From an uncultured SAR116 cluster alpha proteobacterium (GTDB lineage Bacteria > Pseudomonadota > Alphaproteobacteria > Puniceispirillales > Marisalimonadaceae): a DNA stretch of 36,941 nucleotides. Location: the NCBI GenBank assembly GCA_902622745.1, contig CACNQW010000012.1, positions 1 to 36,941 on the forward strand. Direction: 5' to 3'. Shown here in pieces: positions 1 through 8,597 of this stretch (positions within the stretch are counted from its first letter, which is position 1; every line of letters starts with the position of its first letter). Both the position numbers and the translations under genes were made by a program. Below the pieces are notes generated by a model, which ran no database searches, had not been told where the DNA came from, and saw only the letters and a program-made list of their open reading frames with translations.

Positions 1-707
1 TGTGTCTACCAACAAGTGAAATAGTTGAAAAAATTGCAGTTGGGGAAGACGGATTAATAAATGACCTTAAAAAAAATACATTTATAATTGATATGACCAC
101 TGGTGAACCTGAGGTAACAAGAAATATATTTAACGTACTTGCTAAAAAAAACATAAACTTTGTTGACGCTCCTGTAAGTGGTGGCCCTAGAGGTGCAAAA
201 GACGGAATAATAGCTATAATGGCCGGTTGTGAAGAAATTATTTTTCAAAAAATTAAGCCATTACTCAATATAATTAGTAAAAACGTTTTTCATGCTGGTC
301 CAATAGGAAGTGGACATAGTTTAAAAGCAGGAAACAATTTACTAAATCTCATTTGCAGAATAGCTACTTTTGAGGTTATTTCTATGCTTGTTAAAGATGG
401 CATTGATCCAAAAAAAGCTGTAGAAGTTATTCAAAAAAGTTCTGGCAGAAATTACGCAACTGAAATTACTTTACCAGATAATATTTTATCGGGAAAAATG
501 TTCCAAGGATTTACAACAGGTCTGATGAATAAGGATGCTTCAATAGCTCTGAAGAATGGAACTTTGTTAAATGTTAATCTCCCTTTAGGAGATCTCTCAA
601 AAAAGATTCTCCAAGAAACAATAGATGATTTTGGATTAGATGCTGACATGAGCAAAGTTGCAATAAATTTTGAAGAAAAGAATCAAATAAAACTCAGACC
701 TGATTAA
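1..707 (+). CDS. NAD(P)-dependent 3-hydroxyisobutyrate dehydrogenase-like oxidoreductase (5' partial)
   Basis: The reading frame is open from base 3 (first visible codons Cys-Leu-Pro-Thr-Ser) and continues to TAA at 705-707, giving 234 residues; the true start lies upstream of the window. The beta-hydroxyacid dehydrogenase signature DAPVSGGPRGA is at visible residues 55-65. The catalytic-lysine motif GSGHSLKAGNN has its Lys at about visible residue 108. Family members are about 290-300 residues, so roughly 60-65 residues carrying the N-terminal GxGxxG nucleotide-binding motif are missing. Enzymes of this family oxidise 3-hydroxyisobutyrate, 2-hydroxy-3-oxopropionate (tartronate semialdehyde) or related beta-hydroxyacids in the cytoplasm; the exact substrate cannot be told from this part. 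It converges on the flavin monooxygenase gene with only 16 bases between the stops. An internal ATG at 93 is not the start, because the conserved fold extends upstream of it. Confidence 0.9.
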   Translation, partial: CLPTSEIVEKIAVGEDGLINDLKKNTFIIDMTTGEPEVTRNIFNVLAKKNINFVDAPVSGGPRGAKDGIIAIMAGCEEIIFQKIKPLLNIISKNVFHAGPIGSGHSLKAGNNLLNLICRIATFEVISMLVKDGIDPKKAVEVIQKSSGRNYATEITLPDNILSGKMFQGFTTGLMNKDASIALKNGTLLNVNLPLGDLSKKILQETIDDFGLDADMSKVAINFEEKNQIKLRPD

Positions 708-723
708 TAAGTAATGAATATAA

Positions 724-2454
724 TTATTTTATTTCTTTAGATATTTGAAAACTTAAATATTTAGAGAATATTCTGCATTGAGCCAAACTTCCCGCTATAA
801 ACCACAATCCTTTCTGATTTGTTTTTACAAACATATTATTTAATTCTTGTTTTTTGGTATCAAAATTCCAAATTTTTCCTACTTTATTTGCAACTTCATT
901 ACCAAAAAATTTTTTAACCATGTATTCTTGCCCTTTATATCCGGTTGCAAATACAAAACTGTCATATTCTAATTTTTTAGAATTATGAATAATCCCATTA
1001 CTTAAAAATTCTTTAATATCTGAGAATTGTATTAGTTTAATTTTTTGATCAGCAACTAAATTTGACGCTCCAACATTAAAATAATATCCTCCACCCCTTG
1101 TTAAATACTTAAATTGCCAACCTGTGTTATTCTCACCATAATCTAAAATAAAACCAATTTTTTCTAATTTTTTTAAAAGTTCACTATCTAATTTTTTTGA
1201 TTGTTTTGTTAAAATTTGATGTGTTTTTTTTAAAACGCTTAATGGACTAGAAATAGCAATTAAATCACAATCATCAGTTGATGGTCCTTCTTGATACAAT
1301 GCATAAGGTAATTGTGCACTTGGTTCAAGATTAACAATCATTGTTGGAGATCTCTGAACCATTGTAACATTTGCACCATTTGCGTGTAAATCTTGACAAA
1401 CATCATGTGAACTAGTTCCAGTTCCAAATACTAAAACATTTTTGTTTTGGTAGAGTTTACCACTTTTAAAATAACCAGAATGAATTTTTTCACCTTTGAA
1501 ATTTTCTATCCCTTTAATATCTGGCATTTGAGGAACAGAACTAACACCGATCGCCATAACAATATGTTGAGGTTTTATTTTCTTAATTTTTCCATTAAAA
1601 TCCCTAATTTTGACATCCCAAATTTTATCTTTAGATAGATATTCAGCTGATATAAATTCAGTAGTGTTCCAAACATTTAATTCTAAACTTTCTGCATAAT
1701 ATTCAAACCAACCTGCTAATTTATCTTTAGCGATATATGTTGGCCATGTTTTAGGAAAAGGCATTAAAGGCAGGTGATTAACTTGTGTTTGATTGTGCAG
1801 AGTTAAAGAATGATATCTTTTTCTCCAATTATCTCCAATTCTTTCATGTTTATCGATAACAAGTGTATCAATATTTAATTGTTTCAATCTTGACGCTATT
1901 GATAATCCTGCTTGTCCACAGCCGACAACTAAAACTGTTGGCTCTCTATCAATGTATAATCTTTCAAAATTTCTAATATCTAACCAATTTGGTGCCTTAA
2001 AATCTCGAATTGTCGAAGTTCTAGAACTAACTTTTTTAAAGTTTAGTTCTTTTAATGAGGTAGAAATTGACCAACATTTAAAATGTTTAGGATTTTTTTT
2101 TGAAGGTGTTAATCTTAGAACCCCTTCGCCAATGCCTTCCTTTGTTTTAAAAGAGAAAATTGCTTCAATCACCTTTTCTCCAGCGCGAGAGACTTGTCTT
2201 GGAGGAGTTCTACTTGGATCTATAAAAAAATTGCTTGCATTTTGTTTTCTAATATTGTTTTGCAATATATTACTGAAATTTTTAATTCCTGTGAAAGTAA
2301 TAATATCACCAGTAATTGAAACAAAATCTCTCCAATGTGACTCTGAATGGAAGAGATCATCATGATTAATTTTATCATCATTCAAAAAATCGTTAAAATT
2401 TAAAAACCAATTTTCACAAATATTTGAAAAATCAATATTGTTAAAGTCCAACAT
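724..2454 (-). CDS. Flavin-containing monooxygenase with N-terminal NTF2-like extension
   Basis: This 576-residue protein has two Rossmann dinucleotide motifs: VVGCGQAG near residues 176-183 for FAD and VFGTGTSSHD near 342-351 for NADPH. Between them, FKGEKIHSGYFK at 319-330 fits the class B flavin monooxygenase fingerprint FxGxxxHxxx(Y/F). A late FATGYKG motif is typical of the FMO/YUCCA-type group. Residues 1-150 precede the FAD domain and look like a small alpha+beta (NTF2/SnoaL-like) domain, as in long FMO-like proteins of proteobacteria; that domain call is inference. The likely reaction is NADPH- and O2-dependent oxygenation of a soft nucleophile or a carbonyl; the substrate is unknown. 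The start is ATG at 2452-2454 with only a weak AGG upstream. It is divergent from the hydratase-like gene at 2528, 73 bases away, so the two may share a control region. Confidence 0.85.
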   Translation of the reverse strand: MLDFNNIDFSNICENWFLNFNDFLNDDKINHDDLFHSESHWRDFVSITGDIITFTGIKNFSNILQNNIRKQNASNFFIDPSRTPPRQVSRAGEKVIEAIFSFKTKEGIGEGVLRLTPSKKNPKHFKCWSISTSLKELNFKKVSSRTSTIRDFKAPNWLDIRNFERLYIDREPTVLVVGCGQAGLSIASRLKQLNIDTLVIDKHERIGDNWRKRYHSLTLHNQTQVNHLPLMPFPKTWPTYIAKDKLAGWFEYYAESLELNVWNTTEFISAEYLSKDKIWDVKIRDFNGKIKKIKPQHIVMAIGVSSVPQMPDIKGIENFKGEKIHSGYFKSGKLYQNKNVLVFGTGTSSHDVCQDLHANGANVTMVQRSPTMIVNLEPSAQLPYALYQEGPSTDDCDLIAISSPLSVLKKTHQILTKQSKKLDSELLKKLEKIGFILDYGENNTGWQFKYLTRGGGYYFNVGASNLVADQKIKLIQFSDIKEFLSNGIIHNSKKLEYDSFVFATGYKGQEYMVKKFFGNEVANKVGKIWNFDTKKQELNNMFVKTNQKGLWFIAGSLAQCRIFSKYLSFQISKEIK

Positions 2455-2527
2455 TTAATTGCCTATATTTTTGTTTAAGTTAAACTATAAATTAAGGATT
2501 TTCAATAATGTATATTATAGATTTAAA

Positions 2528-3301
2528 ATGACAAAAACTTCTGAAATAGCAAAATTTCTTATTAATGACCACCTCAATAAAATAAAATACAGAAATCTTC
2601 CTGAAGATTTAACACCTAAAGATATTAATGAAGCTTATTTAGCTCAGAAAGAATTTCAAGAAAATTGTGGAAGAGGTAAACTTGGAGGATTTAAAATTGC
2701 TCTTGCCTCAAAAGTTCAACAAGAATTGTGTGGTATTGATCATCCTATTGCAGGGGGAATATTTGAAAGTGAAATTTATCATTCACCTTTTGAAGTTGAT
2801 TTTGGCTCTTATCATGGTTTAGGTTTAGAGTTTGAACTTGCAATGGAAATTAGCGAAGATCTAAATTCTAAATCTATTAAGTTTGATAGAAATAATGTAC
2901 TTGATTGTATCTCAAATATTTATTCAGCTTTTGAATTAATAATTGACAGAGACGCAGATTACGAAAATATAGATGCTTTAAGTATGGCATCAGATAATGT
3001 TTGGTGTGCTGGAGTAATCCTTGGTAACCCGATTGAAAATTGGAAAAATGTTGATTTTAATACATTAAAATCAACATTGTATTGGAATGATGAAAGTCCT
3101 CAAGAGGCTATCATAAAAGACGCAAATCCTTTTGATACACTTGCATGGGTAATTAATCTACGGTTGTCACTAAATTTAAATATCCCAAAAGGAAGTAAAA
3201 TCATTACAGGCAGCGTTATTAAAACGAGATCTCCAAAAAAAGGTGATGTTGTAACTTATAATGTTGGAAACTTGTCAGAAACAAAAATTCGTCTTATTTA
3301 A
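2528..3301 (+). CDS. 2-keto-4-pentenoate hydratase-like protein (FAH superfamily, MhpD type)
   Basis: This 257-residue protein matches the length and order of the MhpD/HpcG hydratase-decarboxylase group of the fumarylacetoacetate hydrolase superfamily. Visible signatures are KLGGFKIALAS near residue 51, LGLEFELAMEI near 98-108 with putative metal-binding Glu101 and Glu103, and a late GNP...LAW...GSKIITGS block. Family members hydrate 2-hydroxypenta-2,4-dienoate-type products of extradiol (meta) ring cleavage, which fits the extradiol enzymes at the far end of this window, although they are 30 kb away. I chose ATG at 2528 over an in-frame ATG at 2459, because the extra 23 residues are not family-like and would begin 5 bases from the divergent monooxygenase start. 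The gene overlaps the convergent TSUP gene by 8 bases (3294-3301). Whether it acts as a hydratase or as a decarboxylase is not decided by the sequence. Confidence 0.82.
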   Translation: MTKTSEIAKFLINDHLNKIKYRNLPEDLTPKDINEAYLAQKEFQENCGRGKLGGFKIALASKVQQELCGIDHPIAGGIFESEIYHSPFEVDFGSYHGLGLEFELAMEISEDLNSKSIKFDRNNVLDCISNIYSAFELIIDRDADYENIDALSMASDNVWCAGVILGNPIENWKNVDFNTLKSTLYWNDESPQEAIIKDANPFDTLAWVINLRLSLNLNIPKGSKIITGSVIKTRSPKKGDVVTYNVGNLSETKIRLI

Positions 3302-4073
3302 AAAATGCGTCAAATATCATTTTGATTGCAATGAAAGTAAAAAAAATTAAAAGTAATTTTTTAAATAAATCTTTTTTAATACCACCTCTAATTTTCTCTC
3401 CAATATAAAACCCAATCAAAGAAAAAAGAGCTCCCATTAAACCATATTTAAACATTTCATTACTTAACACATCAGTAGTGTAATACCCTAAAAATACTGG
3501 GAAACATCCCATCAAGATAAAAAAACCACTAACATCCACAAAATGTTTTGGAGATACATCTTTTATGAAAAGATAAATAGTAATGGGCAAAGCCCACAAT
3601 GATGTAATACCGCCAATCAATCCGGACAAGCCTCCAAAAACGAATTGCAATTTTAAATCATTAACTTTAATTTTTTCAAACTTTATTGATAGTGAATTTG
3701 TTATAACAAATAAAAGAACCATAGAACCAAAAATGGCACTGACCAATTGATTTCCAATTTTTGCTGCAAAAAAAGAAGAAATTAATAAAAATCCGATTAT
3801 AGATATTACAAAATATTTATACTCTTTTATAATTTGCAACCTATTATCTGCTCTATAAAATTGCCATAAATTTGAGATTGTCATTGGTATTAAATTTAGA
3901 CCTAAAGCTGTAATTGGATTTACAAAAAAACACAAAATTGCCATACCTGTTGTTGGCAATCCAATTCCTATAATTCCTTTAATTATTCCGGCAATAAAGT
4001 ACGTAACCGACATAATTGTAAACAAATCTAAATTATTTAAATGCTCCAAAAAAAACCTATTTTCAAATTTCAA
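3294..4073 (-). CDS. TSUP-family (TauE/SafE) membrane permease
   Basis: This is a hydrophobic protein of up to 259 residues with about eight predicted membrane segments. It has the internal duplication typical of TSUP permeases: an N-terminal half with AGIIKGIIGIGLPTTG and a C-terminal half with GGLSGLIGGITSLWALP. Family members export or import sulfite, sulfoacetate, taurine-derived sulfur compounds or other small organic anions. The upstream start at 4073 is a TTG. An in-frame ATG at 4013 would give 239 residues, but it would cut into the first hydrophobic helix, so I keep the longer start with reserve; neither has a clear ribosome-binding site. It lies 18 bases after ppx on the same strand, so it is probably the last gene of the ppk-ppx transcript. 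Its 3' end overlaps the convergent hydratase gene by 8 bases. The substrate is unknown. Confidence 0.82.
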   Translation of the reverse strand: MKFENRFFLEHLNNLDLFTIMSVTYFIAGIIKGIIGIGLPTTGMAILCFFVNPITALGLNLIPMTISNLWQFYRADNRLQIIKEYKYFVISIIGFLLISSFFAAKIGNQLVSAIFGSMVLLFVITNSLSIKFEKIKVNDLKLQFVFGGLSGLIGGITSLWALPITIYLFIKDVSPKHFVDVSGFFILMGCFPVFLGYYTTDVLSNEMFKYGLMGALFSLIGFYIGEKIRGGIKKDLFKKLLLIFFTFIAIKMIFDAFFK

Positions 4074-4091
4074 AAACTTTATTATTAAATT

Positions 4092-5567
4092 TTATATATT
4101 TTTATCAATAATTTTGTAATTAAGTTTGCAGGCATTTGCAAAAGCTTTTAACCTTCTTTCTGAATTAGAATCAAAAAGAATTTTGCCTTTTGGCTTTAAC
4201 ACACAAACTAACTTTTGATTTTTAATGTTTATATCTATTGAGTCTAAATTTTTTGGATTTCCAGCGCTAAATGTATATAAAAACCTTAATCCTATTCCAA
4301 CAGCAAAGGCTGATTGTTTTTCTTTTTCAGTTAATAAGCTAATTAATTTTTTTGAAATCGATTTTTTATCTTTTAGGCCCACGTAACGATGATAAATTGC
4401 CTGAGCTAACCAAATACGTTCTTTGTGGAGTAAATTTTTTAAAGGTAAAGATATAATTCTTTCTGCTGCAATAGCTCCTCTTAAATCTGAAAGTTCATTC
4501 CATGATATGTCTGATAGTTGGCAGGCTAACTTAAATAATCTTTTTAATTTTAGACCAACTAAGTCTTCCATTAATGGATCCAAAAACTTTTTAATTGCAC
4601 TCTGCATTCCATTAAATCTCTGATTCTTAGTAAAATATTTAATATTTGAAGATTTATCCGGATTTATGATTTTTGAGGGGTTTAGTTCAGACACAATTCC
4701 ATCTCTAATACTTGTTCCGGTAATAATTATTTTTTTTGGATCACATGCTAATATTAAATTTTGCATTATATTTGCCGCGTTCTTAATTGTAGGCATACGG
4801 TTTTGAGGAATTCCAGGAAATTCTTTTTCAGCATCCATTATTTTATCTAATAGTAAAACTGATTTTTCAATTTTTATTGATAAGCCATGAATTAAGTAGA
4901 GTGGATAATTTGAATCTTTTATATATGCTGAACCTAAACTTCTAAAACTTCCACCGGTACCATAAAAATTAATGTTATTTGAATTCTTTAGCCATTTAAT
5001 TGATTTAAATAAATTTGTGATTTCATGTTGATTAACTGGTATTAGGTGACCAATATCTAAACTTTCTAATTTTTTTATTTTACCTTTTTTGATCAAAATT
5101 AATTCTAAACTACCTCCACCTAAATCAGCAATTATCCCATTTTTAATTGGAACATTACTGACTAAACCCAAAGCGGCTAACTCAGCTTCTTCATTTTTCG
5201 TTAATATACGAATTTTTGAAGAAAGAATTTTTTCAGCTGGCAAAATAAACTCTTTATTATTTTTTGAGTTTCTTACAGCTGCAGTTGCAACTGGCACAAT
5301 ATGTTTTACTTCCATATTTTTTATGATAATTGAAAATCGTTGTAAGGCTTTTAATGCTCTAGAAATAGATCTAGTTGACAACTTTCCAGTTTCAAACAAT
5401 TTTTCACCTAACCTACAATTAATTCTTTCATTAAAAAGAGGATAAGGATATTTTCCAGAATCAGGATAAATCACTAACCTTACAGAATTAGAACCAATAT
5501 CTATGATTGCTAATTTTGATTTTTTAAGTTTAAGTTTTAATATTTGGGAAGTTTTTTTTACAGACAT
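4092..5567 (-). CDS. ppx: Exopolyphosphatase / guanosine pentaphosphate phosphatase (Ppx/GppA family)
   Basis: This 491-residue cytoplasmic enzyme of the actin-like ASKHA fold removes terminal phosphate from polyphosphate and may also act on pppGpp. The two phosphate-binding loops are visible: DIGSNSVRLV at residues 23-32 and DLGGGSLEL at 148-156. ATAAVRN at 94-100 and GTGGSFRSLGSAY further on are also family motifs, and a C-terminal HD-like helical region follows, as in full-length Ppx (E. coli Ppx is about 510 residues). Its ATG overlaps the ppk stop codon by one base (TAATG at 5565-5569 on the reverse strand), which indicates translational coupling with the synthesising enzyme. The polyphosphate maker and breaker are therefore made from one message. 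The choice between Ppx and GppA activity cannot be settled from sequence alone. Confidence 0.93.
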   Translation of the reverse strand: MSVKKTSQILKLKLKKSKLAIIDIGSNSVRLVIYPDSGKYPYPLFNERINCRLGEKLFETGKLSTRSISRALKALQRFSIIIKNMEVKHIVPVATAAVRNSKNNKEFILPAEKILSSKIRILTKNEEAELAALGLVSNVPIKNGIIADLGGGSLELILIKKGKIKKLESLDIGHLIPVNQHEITNLFKSIKWLKNSNNINFYGTGGSFRSLGSAYIKDSNYPLYLIHGLSIKIEKSVLLLDKIMDAEKEFPGIPQNRMPTIKNAANIMQNLILACDPKKIIITGTSIRDGIVSELNPSKIINPDKSSNIKYFTKNQRFNGMQSAIKKFLDPLMEDLVGLKLKRLFKLACQLSDISWNELSDLRGAIAAERIISLPLKNLLHKERIWLAQAIYHRYVGLKDKKSISKKLISLLTEKEKQSAFAVGIGLRFLYTFSAGNPKNLDSIDINIKNQKLVCVLKPKGKILFDSNSERRLKAFANACKLNYKIIDKNI

Positions 5568-7687
5568 TAAGCAGTTTTGAATTTAGATAGAGTTCCTTGG
5601 CCAGATAAACTTGGATTTTTCATAAAATAAGAATGTGAACAAAAATTAAGCTTATCCTCTAACTTAACATATTCTCCAGTCTGTTCAAGCAACCATGAGT
5701 TTTTTGTGTCGTTGATTAGTGCTGGAATAACTTGAGTTAATATTTGGCTTCTTACTGTTTCATTTTTGAGTGGCACATAAGCTTCTACTCTTGTATATAG
5801 ATTACGAGGCATCATATCTGCAGACGATATGTAAACATCATTTTTAATAGATTGAAATTCTCCACCATTTGCAAAAACATATATTCTACCATGCTCTAAA
5901 AACCTTCCAATAATTGATTTAACTATTATATTTTCTGACAATCCTTTTACATTTGGCTTTAAACAACAAATACCACGAACAAATAAATTTATTTTTACTC
6001 CTGCATTTGATGCTTCATAAAGCTTTTCAATTAATTTAGAGTCTACTATAGCATTGCATTTAATCCAAATTCCTGAAGGCAAATTTTTCTTTGCAAAATG
6101 AATTTCATTTTCAATTTTTTTTATTAACCACTCAAAAGAGGAGTTTGGTGATATAATTAATTCTTTCATATCTTTTGGCTGAATATGACTAGTTAAGAAA
6201 TTAAATACCATCATTGCATCATTACAAATATTTTTATCTATTGTAAAAAATGAAAAATCTGTATAAATTTTTGCTGTTGATGGGTGGTAATTCCCTGTCC
6301 CACAATGCGTATAAGATACGAGTCTATTATTTTCTTTTCTTGTAATTAAAGAGAGTTTTGAATGTACTTTAAGATCTACCAATCCATAAGCAACTTGAAC
6401 ACCAGCTTTTTCTAAAATTCTTGCAAGCTGAACATTGTTTTCTTCATCAAAACGTGCTTTTAATTCAATGATTGCTATTACAGTTTTACCTTTTTCTGCC
6501 GCTTTTACCAAAGCTTCAACAATTGGAGATGATGGAGTTGTCCTATATAATGTTTGTCTAATTGTAAGGACATCTTCATCTTCAGCTGCCTGATTTAGAA
6601 AATTTACAACCACATCAAAAGTTTCAAAAGGATGGTGAATGATTATGTCTTTATTTCTTATTGCTAAAAAACAATCTCCTTTAAAATCATAGATTCTTTG
6701 AGGAAATCTTGGCTTATATGGTTTGTAAAAAAACGTGCTATTAAAATAATTAAATAATTCTTTATAATTATCTAAATCTATAAATTGGTCTGTAATATAA
6801 ATTCTAGACTTATTTATACTTAATTCTCTTTGTAAAAGTTTTTGCGTATTCTTAGATAAATTACTTGAAATTTCCAAGGATACAACTTCACCTCTTCTTC
6901 TTGCTTTTAATGCTGATTCAAATTCATCAATTAAATCGTCAGCTTCATCATCAATTTCAATTTCTGAATCTCTCAAAACTCTGAACATTCCAAAGTTTTT
7001 TAATTTGTGATTTGGATAAATTTTATCGATAAATCTTGTAATCAAATCCTCAAGCAAAATATATTTATGCTCTTCACCTGGAAGTCTTACAAACCTATTG
7101 AGATTTTTTGGAAGTAGTATTACTGAATTGATTTCTTTGTTTGTTCCGTGTGACATTTCAATAAACAACCCCTTACCTTGATTTTGAATGAAAGGGAAAG
7201 GGTGAGCTGGATCAAGTGTTGTTGGAGCAATAAGTGGAATAATGTTTTCTTCATAATATTTTTCAATCCATTTATTTTCTTTTTGTGATAAATCTTCAAT
7301 TTTGCAAAAGCTAATTTTAAGTTTTTTTAATTCATGGATTAAATTTTTTAAGAGTACATTCTGATTTAACTTGAGTTTTCTTGTAAGACTTAAAATTTCA
7401 TTCATTAATGTGTCGATACGCTTTCCTGTAAATGGTATAATTTCATATTTTCTAGTTATTAGTTGGTAAAGACCAGCAATCCTTACCATAAAAAATTCAT
7501 CTAAATTCGTAGCACTAATTGTTAAAAATCTTAATCGTTCTCCAATTGGGATAGTCAAATCGAAAGCAGTTTTTAAAACTCTCTCATTAAATGACAACCA
7601 ACTCAATTCTCTATCAAAAAAAAGATCTTTTTGTCCAAGATAATCTAGTTTTTGTGTTGTCAAATTATTCTTCAGTTTTATCTCCAT
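5567..7687 (-). CDS. ppk1: Polyphosphate kinase 1
   Basis: This 706-residue enzyme polymerises the gamma-phosphate of ATP into polyphosphate and can run in reverse. All PPK1 regions are present: the N-terminal FFDRELSWLSFNERVL (about 23-38), SATNLDEFFMVR (58-69), APTTLDPAHPFPF (154-166), and two phospholipase-D-like catalytic domains. The autophosphorylated histidine corresponds to His442 in LKVHSKL (E. coli His435). The second catalytic histidine is His599 in LEHGRIYVFANGG (E. coli His592). SSADMMPRNLYTRVE near 621-635 is also canonical. Length is normal for the family. The ATG at 7685-7687 has AAGGA at 7695-7699 (reverse strand) as ribosome-binding site; this site lies in the foot of a hairpin, annotated separately. 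It is the first gene of the ppk-ppx-TSUP run. Confidence 0.97.
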   Translation of the reverse strand: MEIKLKNNLTTQKLDYLGQKDLFFDRELSWLSFNERVLKTAFDLTIPIGERLRFLTISATNLDEFFMVRIAGLYQLITRKYEIIPFTGKRIDTLMNEILSLTRKLKLNQNVLLKNLIHELKKLKISFCKIEDLSQKENKWIEKYYEENIIPLIAPTTLDPAHPFPFIQNQGKGLFIEMSHGTNKEINSVILLPKNLNRFVRLPGEEHKYILLEDLITRFIDKIYPNHKLKNFGMFRVLRDSEIEIDDEADDLIDEFESALKARRRGEVVSLEISSNLSKNTQKLLQRELSINKSRIYITDQFIDLDNYKELFNYFNSTFFYKPYKPRFPQRIYDFKGDCFLAIRNKDIIIHHPFETFDVVVNFLNQAAEDEDVLTIRQTLYRTTPSSPIVEALVKAAEKGKTVIAIIELKARFDEENNVQLARILEKAGVQVAYGLVDLKVHSKLSLITRKENNRLVSYTHCGTGNYHPSTAKIYTDFSFFTIDKNICNDAMMVFNFLTSHIQPKDMKELIISPNSSFEWLIKKIENEIHFAKKNLPSGIWIKCNAIVDSKLIEKLYEASNAGVKINLFVRGICCLKPNVKGLSENIIVKSIIGRFLEHGRIYVFANGGEFQSIKNDVYISSADMMPRNLYTRVEAYVPLKNETVRSQILTQVIPALINDTKNSWLLEQTGEYVKLEDKLNFCSHSYFMKNPSLSGQGTLSKFKTA

Positions 7688-7688
7688 G

Positions 7689-7733
7689 AAAAAATCCTTG
7701 AATTATTTAACTTAATTTCATCAATAATTCAGG
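7689..7733 (-). promoter_or_regulatory. Hairpin plus U-tract covering the ppk ribosome-binding site
   Basis: On the reverse strand, CC-TGAATTATT (7733-7723) pairs with AATAATTCA-A-GG (7707-7696) across a 15-base loop: nine base pairs, then one bulged A, then two G-C pairs. The GG at the foot is part of the ppk Shine-Dalgarno AAGGA (7699-7695), and six U residues follow (7694-7689) just before the ATG. The element could be a weak terminator for the upstream SDR gene, an attenuator, or a translation-blocking hairpin for ppk. The base pairing is seen directly; the function is inferred. Confidence 0.45.
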
Positions 7734-7771
7734 AATTTAGTATTTTATAAGCTATATATGTTACCAATATA

Positions 7772-8533
7772 TTACATAAATTTCCCAGCTGTCCATCCAC
7801 CATCAACTGTTAGAATAGAACCAGTGCAGAAACTGGATTCATCACTTGCTAAAAATCTAACTGCATTAGATACCTCTTCAGGTTCACCAACTCTATTCAT
7901 AGCGTGAATCCCATTAATTTTTTTAGCTACTTCTTTATCTTGAAAGTATCTTTCAGTTAGAGGAGTTCTAATGACCCCAGGAGCGACAGCGTTAACTCTT
8001 ATATTATTTTTAGCTAAATCCATCGCTAATTGCTTAGTTAATCCAACGGTTGCATGTTTTGATGTTGTGTAAGCACATCTGGAATTAGCTGCCACTATAC
8101 CTAATGTAGAGGCAGTAATAACAATATTTCCTGTTTTATTGTGTTTTACACAATTTTTAGCAAACGTTTGAGCTGATAAAAATACTCCGTTGACGTTTAC
8201 ATCAATAACTTTTTTCCAATCTTCAAATTCTAAATCTAACATTGGAGTGATTTCTCTGATACCAGCATTACAAAAAACAATATCGCAAACTCCATATTTT
8301 TGGTTTAAAACTTCAAATACATTTTTTGTTTGTTCTAAATTTGTTACATCTAGTTGGAGAGGTTCTGCAATTCCTCCATTACTGATTATTTGATTAGATA
8401 ATTTTTTTGCCATTTCAAAATCAATATCTGTTACTGCTACAATTGCACCCTCATTACCAAAATCTAAAGCAGTTTTAAAACCTATGCCACCTGCTGAGCC
8501 AGTAATTAATACTATTTTATCCTTAAATCTCAT
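7772..8533 (-). CDS. Short-chain dehydrogenase/reductase (classical SDR)
   Basis: This 253-residue NAD(P)-dependent oxidoreductase has the classical SDR layout: TGSAGGIG at residues 11-18 for the cofactor, NAG at 89-91, catalytic Ser142 in ITAS, and the YxxxK pair Tyr155/Lys159 in AYTTSK. The substrate loop follows VAPGVIRTPL, and the C-terminal GSILTVDGGW is typical of the FabG/3-ketoacyl reductase and sugar-alcohol dehydrogenase groups. Asp36 after beta-2 (VTDID) suggests a preference for NAD over NADP. The substrate is not predictable. The ATG at 8531-8533 has GAGGA seven bases upstream on the reverse strand. It is divergent from ridA with 64 bases between the starts, and its stop lies 84 bases before the ppk start on the same strand. 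Confidence 0.9.
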   Translation of the reverse strand: MRFKDKIVLITGSAGGIGFKTALDFGNEGAIVAVTDIDFEMAKKLSNQIISNGGIAEPLQLDVTNLEQTKNVFEVLNQKYGVCDIVFCNAGIREITPMLDLEFEDWKKVIDVNVNGVFLSAQTFAKNCVKHNKTGNIVITASTLGIVAANSRCAYTTSKHATVGLTKQLAMDLAKNNIRVNAVAPGVIRTPLTERYFQDKEVAKKINGIHAMNRVGEPEEVSNAVRFLASDESSFCTGSILTVDGGWTAGKFM

Positions 8534-8597
8534 ATGCTAATCCTCACTATTTATAATAGTTTACAATTAATTTTAAAAAAAACTATAGGAGTTATTT

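Noticed and set aside
1952-2365. A 137-codon open frame on the + strand opposite the flavin monooxygenase gene.
   Set aside because: It lies wholly antisense to well-conserved motifs of the monooxygenase, has no ribosome-binding site and no recognisable family.
5089-5445. A 118-codon + strand open frame opposite ppx.
   Set aside because: It is antisense to the conserved phosphate-binding loops of Ppx; a by-product of AT-rich codon use.
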